DNA of 64,000 nucleotides from Candidatus Enterococcus leclercqii (GTDB lineage: Bacteria > Bacillota > Bacilli > Lactobacillales > Enterococcaceae): NCBI RefSeq assembly GCF_009933135.1, contig NZ_MAEH01000016.1, positions 113,460 to 177,459 of the forward strand. Direction: 5' to 3'. The notes beneath the pieces are model-generated. The model was not told where the DNA came from and made no database searches. It saw only the letters and a program-made list of their open reading frames with translations. Below are positions 8,013 through 17,035 of the stretch, piece after piece. The position numbers and the translations under genes are program-made. The first letter of the stretch is position 1, and each line of letters begins with the position of its first letter.

Positions 8013-8327
8013 TCTGGTCACTCCTAATATGTCTGCAGATACCGAAATACACAGGTATCCGGCTCAAGTGCGATCCTTTCTTTAAAAGGCCGCGGTCTTA
8101 TTCAACGTTCACATTATATCATAAACCGACCTTTTCACCACAGCCAACTGAGAAAAATCTCACGGCTAAAAAGAACGCTTGTCTGCTTCCTTAAAGTTGA
8201 TATGGCTTATAGAAACCCCAAAAATGGAACTGTCCGCCTCTCTTCTACTTTCTGATTTCTCAGTGTCACTGACAGCTTAAGTTACTTTTCTTATAATACT
8301 GTAGTCAGTCACAGCTCAGAAAGACAG
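8013..8327. other. Intergenic between copB and the Phd-like gene
   Basis: It holds the extended -10 promoter of the Phd-like gene (8113-8121, minus strand) and its leader of about 100 nt. The rest, 8130-8327, has no ORF with a ribosome-binding site. A GAGCTGTGAC string near 8307 (minus strand) resembles a terminal repeat of the MITE-like family but is not followed by its core. Confidence 0.45.
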
Positions 8328-10580
8328 CTATTTTTTTATCTTCAAAGTCAACGCATTGATGGCAACAATGATGGTACTCAACGACATCAAAATCGCGCCG
8401 ACAGCCGGATTCAAAATAATTCCAATAGGGGCCAAAATACCTGCGGCTAACGGAATGGCGAAGATATTGTAGCCGGCTCCCCACCAGAGATTTTGGATCA
8501 TTTTTCTGCGGGTCTGTTTTGCTAAATCGAGAAAGTGCAGAATGTCTTCCGGATTGGAATTCGTCAACACCACATCAGCTGAATCAATGGCAACATCTGT
8601 ACCGGCACCAATCGCGATTCCAATCGTGGCACGAGCCAAGCTAGGTGCGTCATTGATTCCATCGCCAACCATAGCCACGCGGTTGCCTTCTTTGGTCAGC
8701 TTGGCAACAATGGCTTCTTTTCCGTCTGGGAGGAGTTCAGCATAAAAGTTATCCAAGCCCAGATATTTTGCAACAGCTTCTGCGGCGTGCTGATTATCCC
8801 CAGTTAACATCACCGGCTCGATACCACGCGTTTTAAGAGCTGCGATAAACGTCTTAGCTTCCGGTTTAATCTGGTCCCCTAAGGCAATCAAAGCTGCCAG
8901 CTGATCATCTACCAGAAGATAGCTGATAGTGTTTCCCTGTTCTTGATAGCTCGCTGCTTTTTTTGCAGGAACGGTTATTGACAAGCGGGTCAGTTCCTTT
9001 TCATTGATGATCTTTAGCTGATGCCCATCTGCTTCACCAGAAAGACCGACACCGGCGATATTTTTCACATTGGAGCCGGCAGCGGGGGTTATTTTTTGCT
9101 CTTCCAAATATTTCATAATCCCAGTAGCGATTGGGTGGTTTGCTGAAGACTCCAAAGCACCAATCCAAGACAACAGCGTTTGATCTTTTTCTGTGGTAGA
9201 AAAATTTTCGAATCCGGTCACGGCAAAGGTTCCGGCCGTCAATGTTCCGGTTTTATCCAATAACACCATATCCAAGTCATGGGCATTTTCCAAAGCATTG
9301 CGGTTTTTCAGCAGCAAGCCATTTTTAGCAGCGATCGAAGTGGAGCGAGCAATCACCAATGGAATCGCCAATCCCAGCGCATGGGGACAAGCAATTACAA
9401 ATACCGTCACCATACGATCCATCGCAGTTGGCAAATCACTGACAATCAGCCAGACAACAAAAGCTGTAATCCCGGCTGCAAGGGCAACATAAAAGAGCCA
9501 TTTTGCAACTTTATCCGCCAATCCCTCCAACTTAGACTTTTCTGATTGGGCACGGCGGACCATTTCCATCACTTTTGCCAAATAGCCGTTTTCACCAGTG
9601 CCTGTCACTTTGATTCGAATCGTGCCATTGCCGTTCACCGAGCCGCCAATGACGTTATCGCCCACCTGCTTTTTGACCCCACGGGACTCGCCGGTCACAG
9701 CAGATTCGTCTACGGTACTTTCACCGTCTTCGATGACACCATCCGTTGGCATTTTGTCGCCGGCACGGACGATTAGACGATCACCCTCATTAACAGCTTG
9801 CAAGGAAATTTTTTCTTCCCCGCCATCAGCAGTGATGCGCGTCACGGTATCCGGCAACAATTCCGCCAGTTTTTGTACCGCATTGCTGGCATTAGAAATG
9901 GCGTTCATCTCCACCCAATGCCCTAAAAGCATAATGACAATCAGTGTCGCCAATTCCCAGAAAAAGTCCATGACGTGCTCGCCATGAAGAAAATGGTTAG
10001 CAATAAAAGCATAGATACTGTAAACGTACGAAACGGAAATCCCCATTGCAACCAGCGTCATCATGGCAGGACTCTTTTGTTTCAACTCCATCTTGGCACC
10101 ACTCAAAAACGGCTGCCCTCCATAGAAGAAGAGGACTGTCGCCAAGATCAAAACAATCCAATCCGAACCTGGGAAGGTAAATTGAAATGGCAGTTTAATT
10201 CCCATCATCGGAGACAATACAATAATCGGAATCGCCAGCACCAGGGAAAGCCAAAACTTCTGCTTAAAGTTTCCCATATGCATGGAATGATCCATCCCCC
10301 CCATGTCGTGGCCCATGTGACTCATATCATGGCCCATCATTTGATGATCCATCCCACTCATATCTTGATGATTCATCTGACTGTGATCCATTTCACTCAT
10401 ATCTTGGTGATTCATTTGATTGTGATCCATTTCACTCATATCTTGGTGATTCATTTGACTATGATCCATCTGACTATGATCCATCTTGGACATCTCTTGA
10501 TGGTTCATTTGAGAATCCCGTGAGTCATTTCCTAATGGATTTTGTTTTTTACTATCGGACATTTTATTCACACCCTTCAT
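8328..10580 (-). CDS. copB: P1B-type copper ATPase CopB
   Basis: Membrane heavy-metal ATPase exporting copper (Cu+/Ag+ in the E. hirae prototype). The intramembrane motif is CPH (IACPHALGL), diagnostic of CopB rather than CopA. DKTGTLT phosphorylation, HP (SSANHPIA), TGDN and GDGINDAP motifs are all present. The N-terminus is unusually rich in His and Met over about 90 residues and contains a 13-residue unit of the type MSEMDHSQMNHQD repeated about three to four times. Two starts are plausible: 10580 (AAGGAAG 8 nt upstream) or the ATG at 10562 (AAGGGTG 9 nt upstream). It lies downstream of copYZA behind a hairpin at 10621-10663. Confidence 0.95.
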   Translation of the reverse strand: MKGVNKMSDSKKQNPLGNDSRDSQMNHQEMSKMDHSQMDHSQMNHQDMSEMDHNQMNHQDMSEMDHSQMNHQDMSGMDHQMMGHDMSHMGHDMGGMDHSMHMGNFKQKFWLSLVLAIPIIVLSPMMGIKLPFQFTFPGSDWIVLILATVLFFYGGQPFLSGAKMELKQKSPAMMTLVAMGISVSYVYSIYAFIANHFLHGEHVMDFFWELATLIVIMLLGHWVEMNAISNASNAVQKLAELLPDTVTRITADGGEEKISLQAVNEGDRLIVRAGDKMPTDGVIEDGESTVDESAVTGESRGVKKQVGDNVIGGSVNGNGTIRIKVTGTGENGYLAKVMEMVRRAQSEKSKLEGLADKVAKWLFYVALAAGITAFVVWLIVSDLPTAMDRMVTVFVIACPHALGLAIPLVIARSTSIAAKNGLLLKNRNALENAHDLDMVLLDKTGTLTAGTFAVTGFENFSTTEKDQTLLSWIGALESSANHPIATGIMKYLEEQKITPAAGSNVKNIAGVGLSGEADGHQLKIINEKELTRLSITVPAKKAASYQEQGNTISYLLVDDQLAALIALGDQIKPEAKTFIAALKTRGIEPVMLTGDNQHAAEAVAKYLGLDNFYAELLPDGKEAIVAKLTKEGNRVAMVGDGINDAPSLARATIGIAIGAGTDVAIDSADVVLTNSNPEDILHFLDLAKQTRRKMIQNLWWGAGYNIFAIPLAAGILAPIGIILNPAVGAILMSLSTIIVAINALTLKIKK
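10340..10510 (-). repeat. 39-bp tandem repeats encoding the His/Met-rich tail of CopB
   Basis: Imperfect 39-bp units encode successive MDHxQMNHQDMSx blocks. The repeat keeps the reading frame and has diverged mostly at synonymous or conservative positions. It is a coding repeat, probably a metal-binding array that can expand or contract by recombination. Confidence 0.8.
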
Positions 10581-10620
10581 TTAGATAACTTCCTTTATCC
10601 AATCGTATCATTTAAGTAAA

Positions 10621-10663
10621 AAAAATTCATTTTGTGAGCATTTCTCCCACAAAATGAATTTTT
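10621..10663 (-). terminator. Hairpin between copA and copB
   Basis: Perfect 16-bp stem (10621-10636 with 10648-10663), loop of 11 nt, with A and T runs on both sides. It begins a few bases after the copA stop and ends about 40 bp before copB. No convincing -35/-10 pair lies between it and copB, so partial readthrough is the simplest way copB is expressed. Confidence 0.75.
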
Positions 10664-10668
10664 CAACA

Positions 10669-12870
10669 TCAAAGTTTCTTGCGATTCAAGCTGAGAGAAT
10701 TCAACAATACGCTGACTGAACTGAAAGCCATTGCACCACCCGCAACAATCGGATTCAAAAAGCCTAACGCGGCAAAAGGAATACCAATGGTGTTGTAGAT
10801 AAAGGCCCAGAACAAGTTCTGTTTGATTTTACGAATCGTCGCCTGCGACAGCTCGATCATCTTGCCAACATAAGTCAAATCACTGTGAATCAAGGTAACA
10901 TCCGCGGTTTCCATGGCGATATCCGTGCCATTTCCCATAGCAATTCCGATATCCGCCAGAGCCAAGGCAGGTGCATCATTGATTCCATCCCCCACCATGC
11001 CGACGACTTCACCTTTTGCTTTCAACAGTGCCACTTTTTCCGATTTGTCTTCAGGTAGAACTTCCGCAAAAATATGGTCTGTTGGAATTCCTACTTGTTT
11101 GCCAATATATTGCGCTGCTTTGGCATTGTCACCGGTCAACATGTAGACTGCAACACCGGACTGCTGCAACTGAGCGATAGCTGCTTTTGAGGTCTCTTTA
11201 ATCTGATCGGCAACAGCAATGGCCCCCAAGACACTGTGCTCATCCGCTAAAAGCATCAGTGTTTTGCCTTCTTCTGCCCAACGACTGATTGCCCCATCAT
11301 AAGCTGAAATTTCTGCAGCATCTTTCACAAAATTCCGTGTACCTAAGCGATAGTTCACACCCGCAACCTGTCCAGTGATCCCAAAACCAGGAACTGCCGC
11401 AAAATTGCCGACTTCTTGTAAAGCGGTCCCCTGTTCCTCAGCATACGCGATAATCGCCTGTGCCAATGGGTGCTCTGACTGATTTTCCAAGCTGGCAATT
11501 ACTCCCAGAAGATGGGGATCACTCAGCTGTAAATCAGTCACGACTGGTTTTCCGACAGTGATGGTACCGGTTTTATCCAAAATGACACTGGAAATATGTG
11601 AAGCCGTCTCCAGCGCCTGACCACCTTTGATCAGGATACCGTTTTTGGCACCAAGCCCAGTCCCTACCATGATGGCTGTGGGAGTAGCCAATCCAAGGGC
11701 ACAAGGACAAGCAATAACCAAAACTGCCACACTGTGAATCAATGCCACCTGCCAATTCCCAACAATCAAACCGGTAGCTATCAGTGTCACAAGAGCTGCA
11801 ATCAACACTACTGGTACAAAAATTCCGGAAATCTTGTCGGCAATTTGTTGGATAGGAGCTTTTGATCCTTGCGCATCCTCTACCATGCGAATAATCCGGG
11901 CCAGCACGGTTTCGTTACCGACCTTCAGCGCCTTGATCTTGATTGTACCCGTTGTATTTACCGTACCGCCGAAAATCGTATCACCGACACTTTTTTCAAC
12001 AGGTAAGCTCTCTCCTGTCAGCATGCTTTCGTCGACAGATGTTCGACCATCAAGAATCGCAGCATCTACTGGAATTTGTTCTCCGGGCCGCACGAGTAGT
12101 TGCATGCCAACGGTAACTTGTTCTAATGGCAGCTCAACACTGCTGCCATCTGCCTGCAAAACGCTGGCAGTTTTTGCCTGGAGCCCCATCAATTGCTTGA
12201 TTGCATTAGAAGTTTTCGTCTTAGCCAAAGTCTCCAAGTATTTTCCCAACAGAATCAAAGTAATAATCATGCCGCTGGATTCAAAATAAAGTTCATGGGG
12301 TTTGCCAGCAAAAAAGCCATTGTAGACACTCAACAGATAGGCCGCCGTGGTCCCCATTGCCACTAGCACATCCATGTTTGGTGCTTTGGTTTTAATCGCG
12401 TGATAGGCACCTTTATAAAAGCGCATCCCCACCACAAACTGAATCGGTGTCACCAACACCAGCTGTACCCATGGTTCATGAAAGAACATAACCAGTGGCT
12501 GATGAACACCTGCCATCATCAGCAACATAGCAATCATCAATGGAGCTACCAAAATAGCACTGACAATCAAATCCCGCTTCATATTCCGTAAATGGCGGGC
12601 TTTTTCTTCTGCCACTTGTTTCTGATGGTTTTCATCGTCCAAGATGGCCCCATAGCCGATTTGCTCCACACAAGCAATCAGCTCCTCAGCCGTCAAATCG
12701 GTATAAGAAACAGTTGCTTTTTCTGTCGCCAGATTGACATTCGCAGAAAGAACCCCCGGCTGTTGATTCAGTTCCTTTTCTACACGGGCTGAACAGTTGG
12801 CGCAAGTCATGCCGGTAATCACAAAGCTCTGTGTTTGCGTTTCTTCACCTGCCGTCTGTGCCTGAGTCAT
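10669..12870 (-). CDS. copA: P1B-type copper ATPase CopA
   Basis: Copper-transporting ATPase of 733 aa. One N-terminal heavy-metal domain has GMTCANC at residues 20-26. The membrane CPC motif is in [12 protein letters not shown], followed by [19 protein letters not shown] and [11 protein letters not shown], and there are eight membrane segments in the usual arrangement. Its ATG overlaps the copZ stop (TGATG), indicating translational coupling with the chaperone that delivers copper to it. CopA-type pumps export Cu(I) in most bacteria, although the E. hirae protein was first described as an importer. Confidence 0.96.
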   Translation of the reverse strand: MTQAQTAGEETQTQSFVITGMTCANCSARVEKELNQQPGVLSANVNLATEKATVSYTDLTAEELIACVEQIGYGAILDDENHQKQVAEEKARHLRNMKRDLIVSAILVAPLMIAMLLMMAGVHQPLVMFFHEPWVQLVLVTPIQFVVGMRFYKGAYHAIKTKAPNMDVLVAMGTTAAYLLSVYNGFFAGKPHELYFESSGMIITLILLGKYLETLAKTKTSNAIKQLMGLQAKTASVLQADGSSVELPLEQVTVGMQLLVRPGEQIPVDAAILDGRTSVDESMLTGESLPVEKSVGDTIFGGTVNTTGTIKIKALKVGNETVLARIIRMVEDAQGSKAPIQQIADKISGIFVPVVLIAALVTLIATGLIVGNWQVALIHSVAVLVIACPCALGLATPTAIMVGTGLGAKNGILIKGGQALETASHISSVILDKTGTITVGKPVVTDLQLSDPHLLGVIASLENQSEHPLAQAIIAYAEEQGTALQEVGNFAAVPGFGITGQVAGVNYRLGTRNFVKDAAEISAYDGAISRWAEEGKTLMLLADEHSVLGAIAVADQIKETSKAAIAQLQQSGVAVYMLTGDNAKAAQYIGKQVGIPTDHIFAEVLPEDKSEKVALLKAKGEVVGMVGDGINDAPALALADIGIAMGNGTDIAMETADVTLIHSDLTYVGKMIELSQATIRKIKQNLFWAFIYNTIGIPFAALGFLNPIVAGGAMAFSSVSVLLNSLSLNRKKL

Positions 12871-13079
12871 CAGATCACCTCAGCAGGATAGCCGGCTTCT
12901 GTGACTTTTGTCGCGATTTGAGCTGCAGAAACCTGGCTATCATCAAATTTGACGACGCCGTTTTCTTTTTTTAAATTGATCTTCACTTTTTGGATTCCCG
13001 GCAATTCATTGATGCCGTTTTCTACTCGAGCTACACAGTGTTGGCAGCTCATGCCTTTGATTGAAAATGTTTGTTTCAT
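12870..13079 (-). CDS. copZ: Copper chaperone CopZ
   Basis: Copper chaperone of 69 aa with one ferredoxin-like heavy-metal domain. The metal site GMSCQHC is at about residues 8-14. The start at 13079 has GGAGG 7-8 nt upstream and gives the usual CopZ length; the longer in-frame start is rejected. It lies between copY and copA. By analogy with E. hirae it passes Cu(I) to the CopY repressor and to CopA. Confidence 0.95.
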   Translation of the reverse strand: MKQTFSIKGMSCQHCVARVENGINELPGIQKVKINLKKENGVVKFDDSQVSAAQIATKVTEAGYPAEVI

Positions 13080-13101
13080 AATAAATTCCTCCATTTTATG
13101 A

Positions 13102-13578
13102 TTATGATTTCATATTCGAGCTTGTTGTTTGGTGTTCCCGACACTCACATTGTCCTGGAACACAGTTGCAGTGGATCACGGCTGCCGGTGTTTTTTCGGA
13201 CAACGCTTCTTGGATCATTGCGATGTCTGCTGCCGTAAGTTCTGCTTCTTGGACCAAGTCGGCGATCGTCATACCGACTTTTTTCGCACAGATGTGGGCG
13301 AAGAGATTTTCAGTGGCACTTTTCATCGTTGCTTCTTCCCCGACTGTTGGAAAATAAATGTACTTCTTCCCACAAGGCTCAGTGCGGACCGCATCTTTTT
13401 TCACTAAGCGTCCCAAAAGCGTTTTGACTGTTGCCAGCTTCCAATCCATCGTTTGTCCCAGAATATCAGCGATTTGCTGGGCATCTGCTTGACCCAATGT
13501 CCACAAGACTCGCATCACTTCCCACTCTGAATCCGAGATTTTCACTGCCTCAACTGTCGTATCGATCGTCTTTTCCAT
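13102..13578 (-). CDS. copY: Copper-responsive repressor CopY
   Basis: BlaI/MecI/CopY-family repressor of 158 aa. A winged helix occupies about residues 12-80 ([24 protein letters not shown]). The C-terminal CxCxxxxCxC metal site is at residues 137-146 ([11 protein letters not shown]), where Zn holds the DNA-binding form and Cu(I) releases it. The start at 13578 is set by AGGAGGT 5-6 nt upstream; the longer ORF would run across the operators. It is the first gene of copYZA(B). Confidence 0.96.
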   Translation of the reverse strand: MEKTIDTTVEAVKISDSEWEVMRVLWTLGQADAQQIADILGQTMDWKLATVKTLLGRLVKKDAVRTEPCGKKYIYFPTVGEEATMKSATENLFAHICAKKVGMTIADLVQEAELTAADIAMIQEALSEKTPAAVIHCNCVPGQCECREHQTTSSNMKS

Positions 13579-13595
13579 GTCGCACCTCCTTTGTT

Positions 13596-13653
13596 TACAA
13601 ACGTAATCGCTCCTTACACAAATGAGTTTACACTTGTAATCGATAAAGGTCAA
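13596..13653 (-). promoter_or_regulatory. cop promoter with two cop boxes
   Basis: On the minus strand TTGACC (13648-13653), a 17-bp spacer and TAAACT (13625-13630) form the promoter. Cop box 1, TACAAGTGTA (13629-13638), overlaps the spacer and -10 box. Cop box 2, TACGTTTGTA (13596-13605), lies in the leader just upstream of the copY ribosome-binding site. The consensus is TACANNTGTA; box 1 fits exactly and box 2 has one mismatch. Paired boxes match the E. hirae arrangement. Confidence 0.9.
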
Positions 13654-13690
13654 TAAAAAAAGAGCAGAAAAATAAAATTTTTTTCTGCTC
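13654..13690 (-). terminator. Terminator of galM
   Basis: GAGCAGAAAAA (13662-13672) pairs with TTTTTCTGCTC (13680-13690). Read on the minus strand it ends in T7, directly after the galM stop and just before the cop promoter. Confidence 0.85.
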
Positions 13691-13703
13691 CCTCTGAGAA
13701 TCA

Positions 13704-14693
13704 TCAGAATTTCAATTTAAACCGGCTTTCAGCCAAGAAGGGTTTACCCGGCTCCAACAAGATACTGCCAAATTGTGGGTAAGCTTCTGTCCCAGGGATT
13801 GACTGGGGTTCGATAGCCACAGCCGCATGTTGTGACATCACCCCATTCTTAAAGGCCAGGCCGGCTTCGGCATCACGAGTTGTATAAATGACAACTGCAG
13901 GTTCTGTCGTTTGTAATTCCAGCGCAATCTTGCCATCCGGTGCCGTCAACGTCAAAACAACACCGTCATTGTCATCAAAAACAAATGGGTCATCCAACAA
14001 GGTCTCCCCGATTTTTCTACCAGCCAAAAAGTCAAATTTTGTGTCAGCTACTGCTAATAGATTTCCTGTCGTTGTCACATCCTCATTGGTCTCCCCCACT
14101 TTGGAAGCGCGGATCTGCAAGGTATGCTCATCGATCGTATTTTCTGGGCTGCCGGTTAGATTGTAATAGCCATGGTTCGTCGGATTGAAGATGGTTGGCT
14201 TGTCCGTCTCTGCTTCAAATGTGAAGCGGTAGTCGTTTTCATCTGTCAAACGATACGTGGCTTTCACTTTGACATTTCCAGGAAAACCGTGGGCCCCATC
14301 TGGATCAGTGAAAGTAAATACCACGCCCGCTTCCCCTTCTTCTTGAAATGGCGTAGCGTCAAATGTTTGCTTGTCATAACCTGCCAAGCCGCCATGTAAT
14401 GTATTGCCGGATTGACTGTCCTCGGTATGATAGGTTTCGCCATTCAGCTGAAAAGATGCGCCCGCCACTCGACCGGCGATTGGTCCAATCGTTGCATTGT
14501 AATAGGGATTTTCTTGATAACCTGCCAAATCTTTCGGGCCCACCAAGATATCGATTTCTTTGCCTTCTACCGGTACAATCAAATCCAATGCCCGGGCTCC
14601 GAAGGGACTAAGAGCCAATTTAATACCGTTTTTGTTTTCTACCAGATAATAATCTTGATAGGCATCATTGTGTAATGCTCGAACTGTTGCCAT
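13704..14693 (-). CDS. galM: Aldose 1-epimerase (mutarotase)
   Basis: Aldose epimerase of 329 aa interconverting alpha and beta anomers of hexoses. Visible family elements are the sugar-contacting [10 protein letters not shown], the LHGG motif ([12 protein letters not shown]), NHGYYNLTG with the conserved histidine of the catalytic pair, and a glutamate near [10 protein letters not shown]. The start has AAGGTGG upstream. It is monocistronic: its promoter is at 14745-14773 and its terminator at 13654-13690. No galK or galT adjoins, so its role is general hexose metabolism. Confidence 0.9.
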   Translation of the reverse strand: MATVRALHNDAYQDYYLVENKNGIKLALSPFGARALDLIVPVEGKEIDILVGPKDLAGYQENPYYNATIGPIAGRVAGASFQLNGETYHTEDSQSGNTLHGGLAGYDKQTFDATPFQEEGEAGVVFTFTDPDGAHGFPGNVKVKATYRLTDENDYRFTFEAETDKPTIFNPTNHGYYNLTGSPENTIDEHTLQIRASKVGETNEDVTTTGNLLAVADTKFDFLAGRKIGETLLDDPFVFDDNDGVVLTLTAPDGKIALELQTTEPAVVIYTTRDAEAGLAFKNGVMSQHAAVAIEPQSIPGTEAYPQFGSILLEPGKPFLAESRFKLKF

Positions 14694-14720
14694 CTGTAGT
14701 TCCCACCTTTTTTCAATTAT

Positions 14721-14773
14721 TGTAAGTCCTTACACTCATTTTCCAGTATAAGGCCTGCAAGAATAGTCGTCAA
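14721..14773 (-). promoter_or_regulatory. galM promoter with a palindrome just downstream
   Basis: On the minus strand TTGACG (14768-14773), a 17-bp spacer and TATACT (14745-14750) form a good promoter. A perfect 6-2-6 palindrome TGTAAGTCCTTACA (14721-14734) lies where transcription should begin, suggesting an operator. The regulator is unknown. Confidence 0.7.
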
Positions 14774-14860
14774 AGTTTTTTAGTGATATTTACTTAATAA
14801 TTTACTTGATTCCTTGTTTTAATCGAAGTCGCCATGGTTATTTATTGTTATGAACAGCAC

Positions 14861-14891
14861 AAAAAAACTCTCTGCCATTAACAGAGAGTTT
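14861..14891 (-). terminator. Terminator of the tRNA operon
   Basis: AACTCTCTG (14866-14874) pairs with CAGAGAGTT (14882-14890), with T7 following on the minus strand. It lies a few bases after tRNA-Gln. Confidence 0.85.
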
Positions 14892-14895
14892 GCAA

Positions 14896-14967
14896 CTGGG
14901 GTAGCTGGATTCGAACCAACGCATGAGGGAGTCAAAGTCCCTTGCCTTACCGCTTGGCTATACCCCA
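14896..14967 (-). tRNA. tRNA-Gln (anticodon TTG)
   Basis: A 72-nt cloverleaf. The acceptor TGGGGTA pairs with TACCCCA with discriminator G. The anticodon loop CTTTGAC places TTG at positions 34-36. The T-arm is GTTCGAATC. CCA is not encoded. Cotranscribed with tRNA-Tyr. Confidence 0.97.
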
Positions 14968-14975
14968 ATAAATGG

Positions 14976-15056
14976 TGGAGGAGAGTGGATTCGAACCACT
15001 GAACCCGAAGGAACGGATTTACAGTCCGTCGCGTTTAGCCTCTTCGCTACTCCTCC
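14976..15056 (-). tRNA. tRNA-Tyr (anticodon GTA)
   Basis: An 81-nt class II tRNA with a long variable arm. The acceptor GGAGGAG pairs with CTCCTCC with discriminator A. The anticodon region is GGACTGTAAATCC, reading GTA. CCA is encoded (14973-14975), unlike its partner tRNA-Gln. Confidence 0.97.
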
Positions 15057-15097
15057 ATCTGAGCCGGTCGCATGTGTTATCTCAACCCGACTTCATT

Positions 15098-15126
15098 ATG
15101 ATACTAAAAACCTTTTTTGATTGCAA
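15098..15126 (-). promoter_or_regulatory. Promoter of the tRNA-Tyr/tRNA-Gln operon
   Basis: On the minus strand TTGCAA (15121-15126), a 17-bp spacer and TATCAT (15098-15103) lie about 40 bp before tRNA-Tyr. Confidence 0.75.
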
Positions 15127-15188
15127 GTGTAAATTTCAATTTTTTTTACAAGAAAGTCATTTTTTTATTCAAATAATTCCTTTGAGGT

Positions 15189-15422
15189 TCAATCATGCAG
15201 ATTATGCTGCATCAAAATCGCTTCTACCGCCAACTCGACAGTCTTGTAAGCCCCCAAGTCCTCTTCTCCCAAGAACGCTTCATGCTCTTTAGGTCCTACT
15301 GTCATTACTTCACCGATCATTTTTTTGCCAATCAATAGTTGATTGACGGTATAGTCGGTACCTTTAATGGTGCGCTTGGTCTCTTCCACCCGCACTTCGA
15401 TATCTTTGTTTTTCTTAGACAT
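15189..15422 (-). CDS. DUF2969 family protein
   Basis: Small charged protein of 77 aa resembling DUF2969, a Lactobacillales family of unknown function. The start at 15422 is chosen because GAGGTGA is 5-6 nt upstream; a longer ORF adds only three residues. There is no membrane segment. It lies just upstream of the tRNA pair but is separated from it by that operon's own promoter. Confidence 0.75.
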   Translation of the reverse strand: MSKKNKDIEVRVEETKRTIKGTDYTVNQLLIGKKMIGEVMTVGPKEHEAFLGEEDLGAYKTVELAVEAILMQHNLHD

Positions 15423-15589
15423 GGTCTTCACCTCGTACTGATAATCTGATAACCTCGCGACTTAATCGGCTATTGCCATTGATTCCGCCTAACTAGCTTA
15501 CCACAGCCATCAAAAAAAAGCACGAGAATAACGCAACCAGGCCTTTCACTTGCAGAAAAACTTCATTGCGACTTTTTTAAGGATTAGCC

Positions 15590-16069
15590 TTACATTTTTT
15601 GGTAAAGCTTTGGTAGCCGATAAGATTGAAAATAATCTAGAATTATCTTTTCGTGGCGCGCAATCTCTAACGGTAGCTTTTCAAATGTAAACCAGTGAGC
15701 GGCATCCGTTTCTGAAGTTTCCTGCACTAGCTGTATATCGCCGGCATTTCCATAATAACTAATCACGACGTTGGAGCATTGATCCCCATTAGGATACCTA
15801 TAGAAAAAGTCCGGTCCACCAAAAACTTGTACCAGCTCCAGACTATCTTCTTTCAATTGAACTCCTGTTTCTTCGCGTAATTCACGTATCGCAGCACTAC
15901 GAGGATCTTCATTGATTTCAATCGAGCCCGCAGGTAATCCCCAATAGTTATTGTCTTTGCGATGAATCAACAGCACCTCTTTTTGAGAATTGACAAGAAT
16001 CACCGAGACACCGGCAGTCACTACCACTCGATTGCCAATCACTTTGCGCAGTTCCATCAAATAACCCAT
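15590..16069 (-). CDS. Nudix hydrolase
   Basis: Nucleotide-diphosphate-linked hydrolase of 159 aa. The Nudix box is complete at about residues 42-64: GSIEINEDPRSAAIREL, then REETGVQ, with both the REL and EE metal ligands present. The start has GAGGAGG about 9 nt upstream. Substrate is not predictable. It lies 65 bp after the DUF2785 gene on the same strand and may be cotranscribed. Confidence 0.88.
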   Translation of the reverse strand: MGYLMELRKVIGNRVVVTAGVSVILVNSQKEVLLIHRKDNNYWGLPAGSIEINEDPRSAAIRELREETGVQLKEDSLELVQVFGGPDFFYRYPNGDQCSNVVISYYGNAGDIQLVQETSETDAAHWFTFEKLPLEIARHEKIILDYFQSYRLPKLYQKM

Positions 16070-16134
16070 CTGCTTTTTTCCTCCTCAAATCTCACTGATC
16101 ACTTTCTCGGCAAATAACATAACTAGCTGCCAGA

Positions 16135-16935
16135 CTACACGATCTGATACTTCTGATAAAATTGCTTCATGGCTGTCGTAATCTGTGCCTGTGTCACAGG
16201 AAAAATCAAGTCCTGACAGACCAACTCAAAAGAAAGGCACATGCAAAACTTGGTGTAGCAGAGATTAAAGTCGTTTTCTCTGGATTCAACGGCTGCCTGT
16301 AACACCTGTAGCCACTCCCCAGATTCCACATCTGTCAGTTGTCCACTGGTTAAAAGTGCAAGATAGGGTTTGACCATTCGATCCTCTTCACCAAACAGAA
16401 AATCCTCGACTTCCACCAATCCTCGTTTAAGTCCCTTCAATACCCCAACAATATCTTGTTTTTGAAATGCTGGAGACAATACCGCAGCTTGTAACAAATC
16501 GGCCCCATGAGCAAACGCATGAGCCCAACCATACTCAGAAACAAACCCGCGATTATCCTTTTCCTGTTGATAATAAAGAATGGCAGCCTCAATGATTTGC
16601 CGCTGTTCGGATGCATCTGGCCATCCATCTCGTTTTTGAAAGCGTAAAACCACTGTCAAAAAAAGACTGGTAAAGCTTCGAATAAACACGCCGTTGCCCT
16701 TCCTTTGATCAATGTCAGTGAACAACAGCTCATCATTCAAAACCTGAGCCAAAAGTTCCTTCCGAAGCGAAAGTGGGATTCGTCTTTCTTCAAACAAGCG
16801 ACACCAGCCACTGTAAATGCCTTCGTCCCGAAGATCAGGATCTAAATCCCCGATATGAGACAGCATCCACTCTCCCCACTCTTTTGACAACATCTGATTG
16901 CTCGCTAAAAATTCTTTGAAACTGATGAGGTCCAT
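16135..16935 (-). CDS. DUF2785 domain protein
   Basis: Soluble alpha-helical protein of 266 aa matching the DUF2785 family, with the characteristic YGWAHAFAHGADLL at about residues 142-155. Function unknown. The start has GGGAGGG 6-7 nt upstream. It may form a unit with the Nudix gene downstream; upstream lies an XRE regulator on the same strand. Confidence 0.8.
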   Translation of the reverse strand: MDLISFKEFLASNQMLSKEWGEWMLSHIGDLDPDLRDEGIYSGWCRLFEERRIPLSLRKELLAQVLNDELLFTDIDQRKGNGVFIRSFTSLFLTVVLRFQKRDGWPDASEQRQIIEAAILYYQQEKDNRGFVSEYGWAHAFAHGADLLQAAVLSPAFQKQDIVGVLKGLKRGLVEVEDFLFGEEDRMVKPYLALLTSGQLTDVESGEWLQVLQAAVESRENDFNLCYTKFCMCLSFELVCQDLIFPVTQAQITTAMKQFYQKYQIV

Positions 16936-17035
16936 ATACGTACCCTCCCTCTGTGATCATTGTTGTTCCTACGAAAAATTCTCTTTCGCTTTCCTCAAAA
17001 TTCCCGTCGTTTACGCTTTTCTTTACTGCTTTTCG

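Noticed and set aside
8300..8320. Further copy of the repeat element near the copB end
   Set aside because: Only a GAGCTGTGAC string matches a terminal repeat; no core or hairpin follows.
10340..10510. Regular 39-bp repeats resembling a CRISPR array
   Set aside because: They are in frame within copB, have no spacers, and encode a His/Met-rich tail. No other CRISPR-like array was seen in the window.
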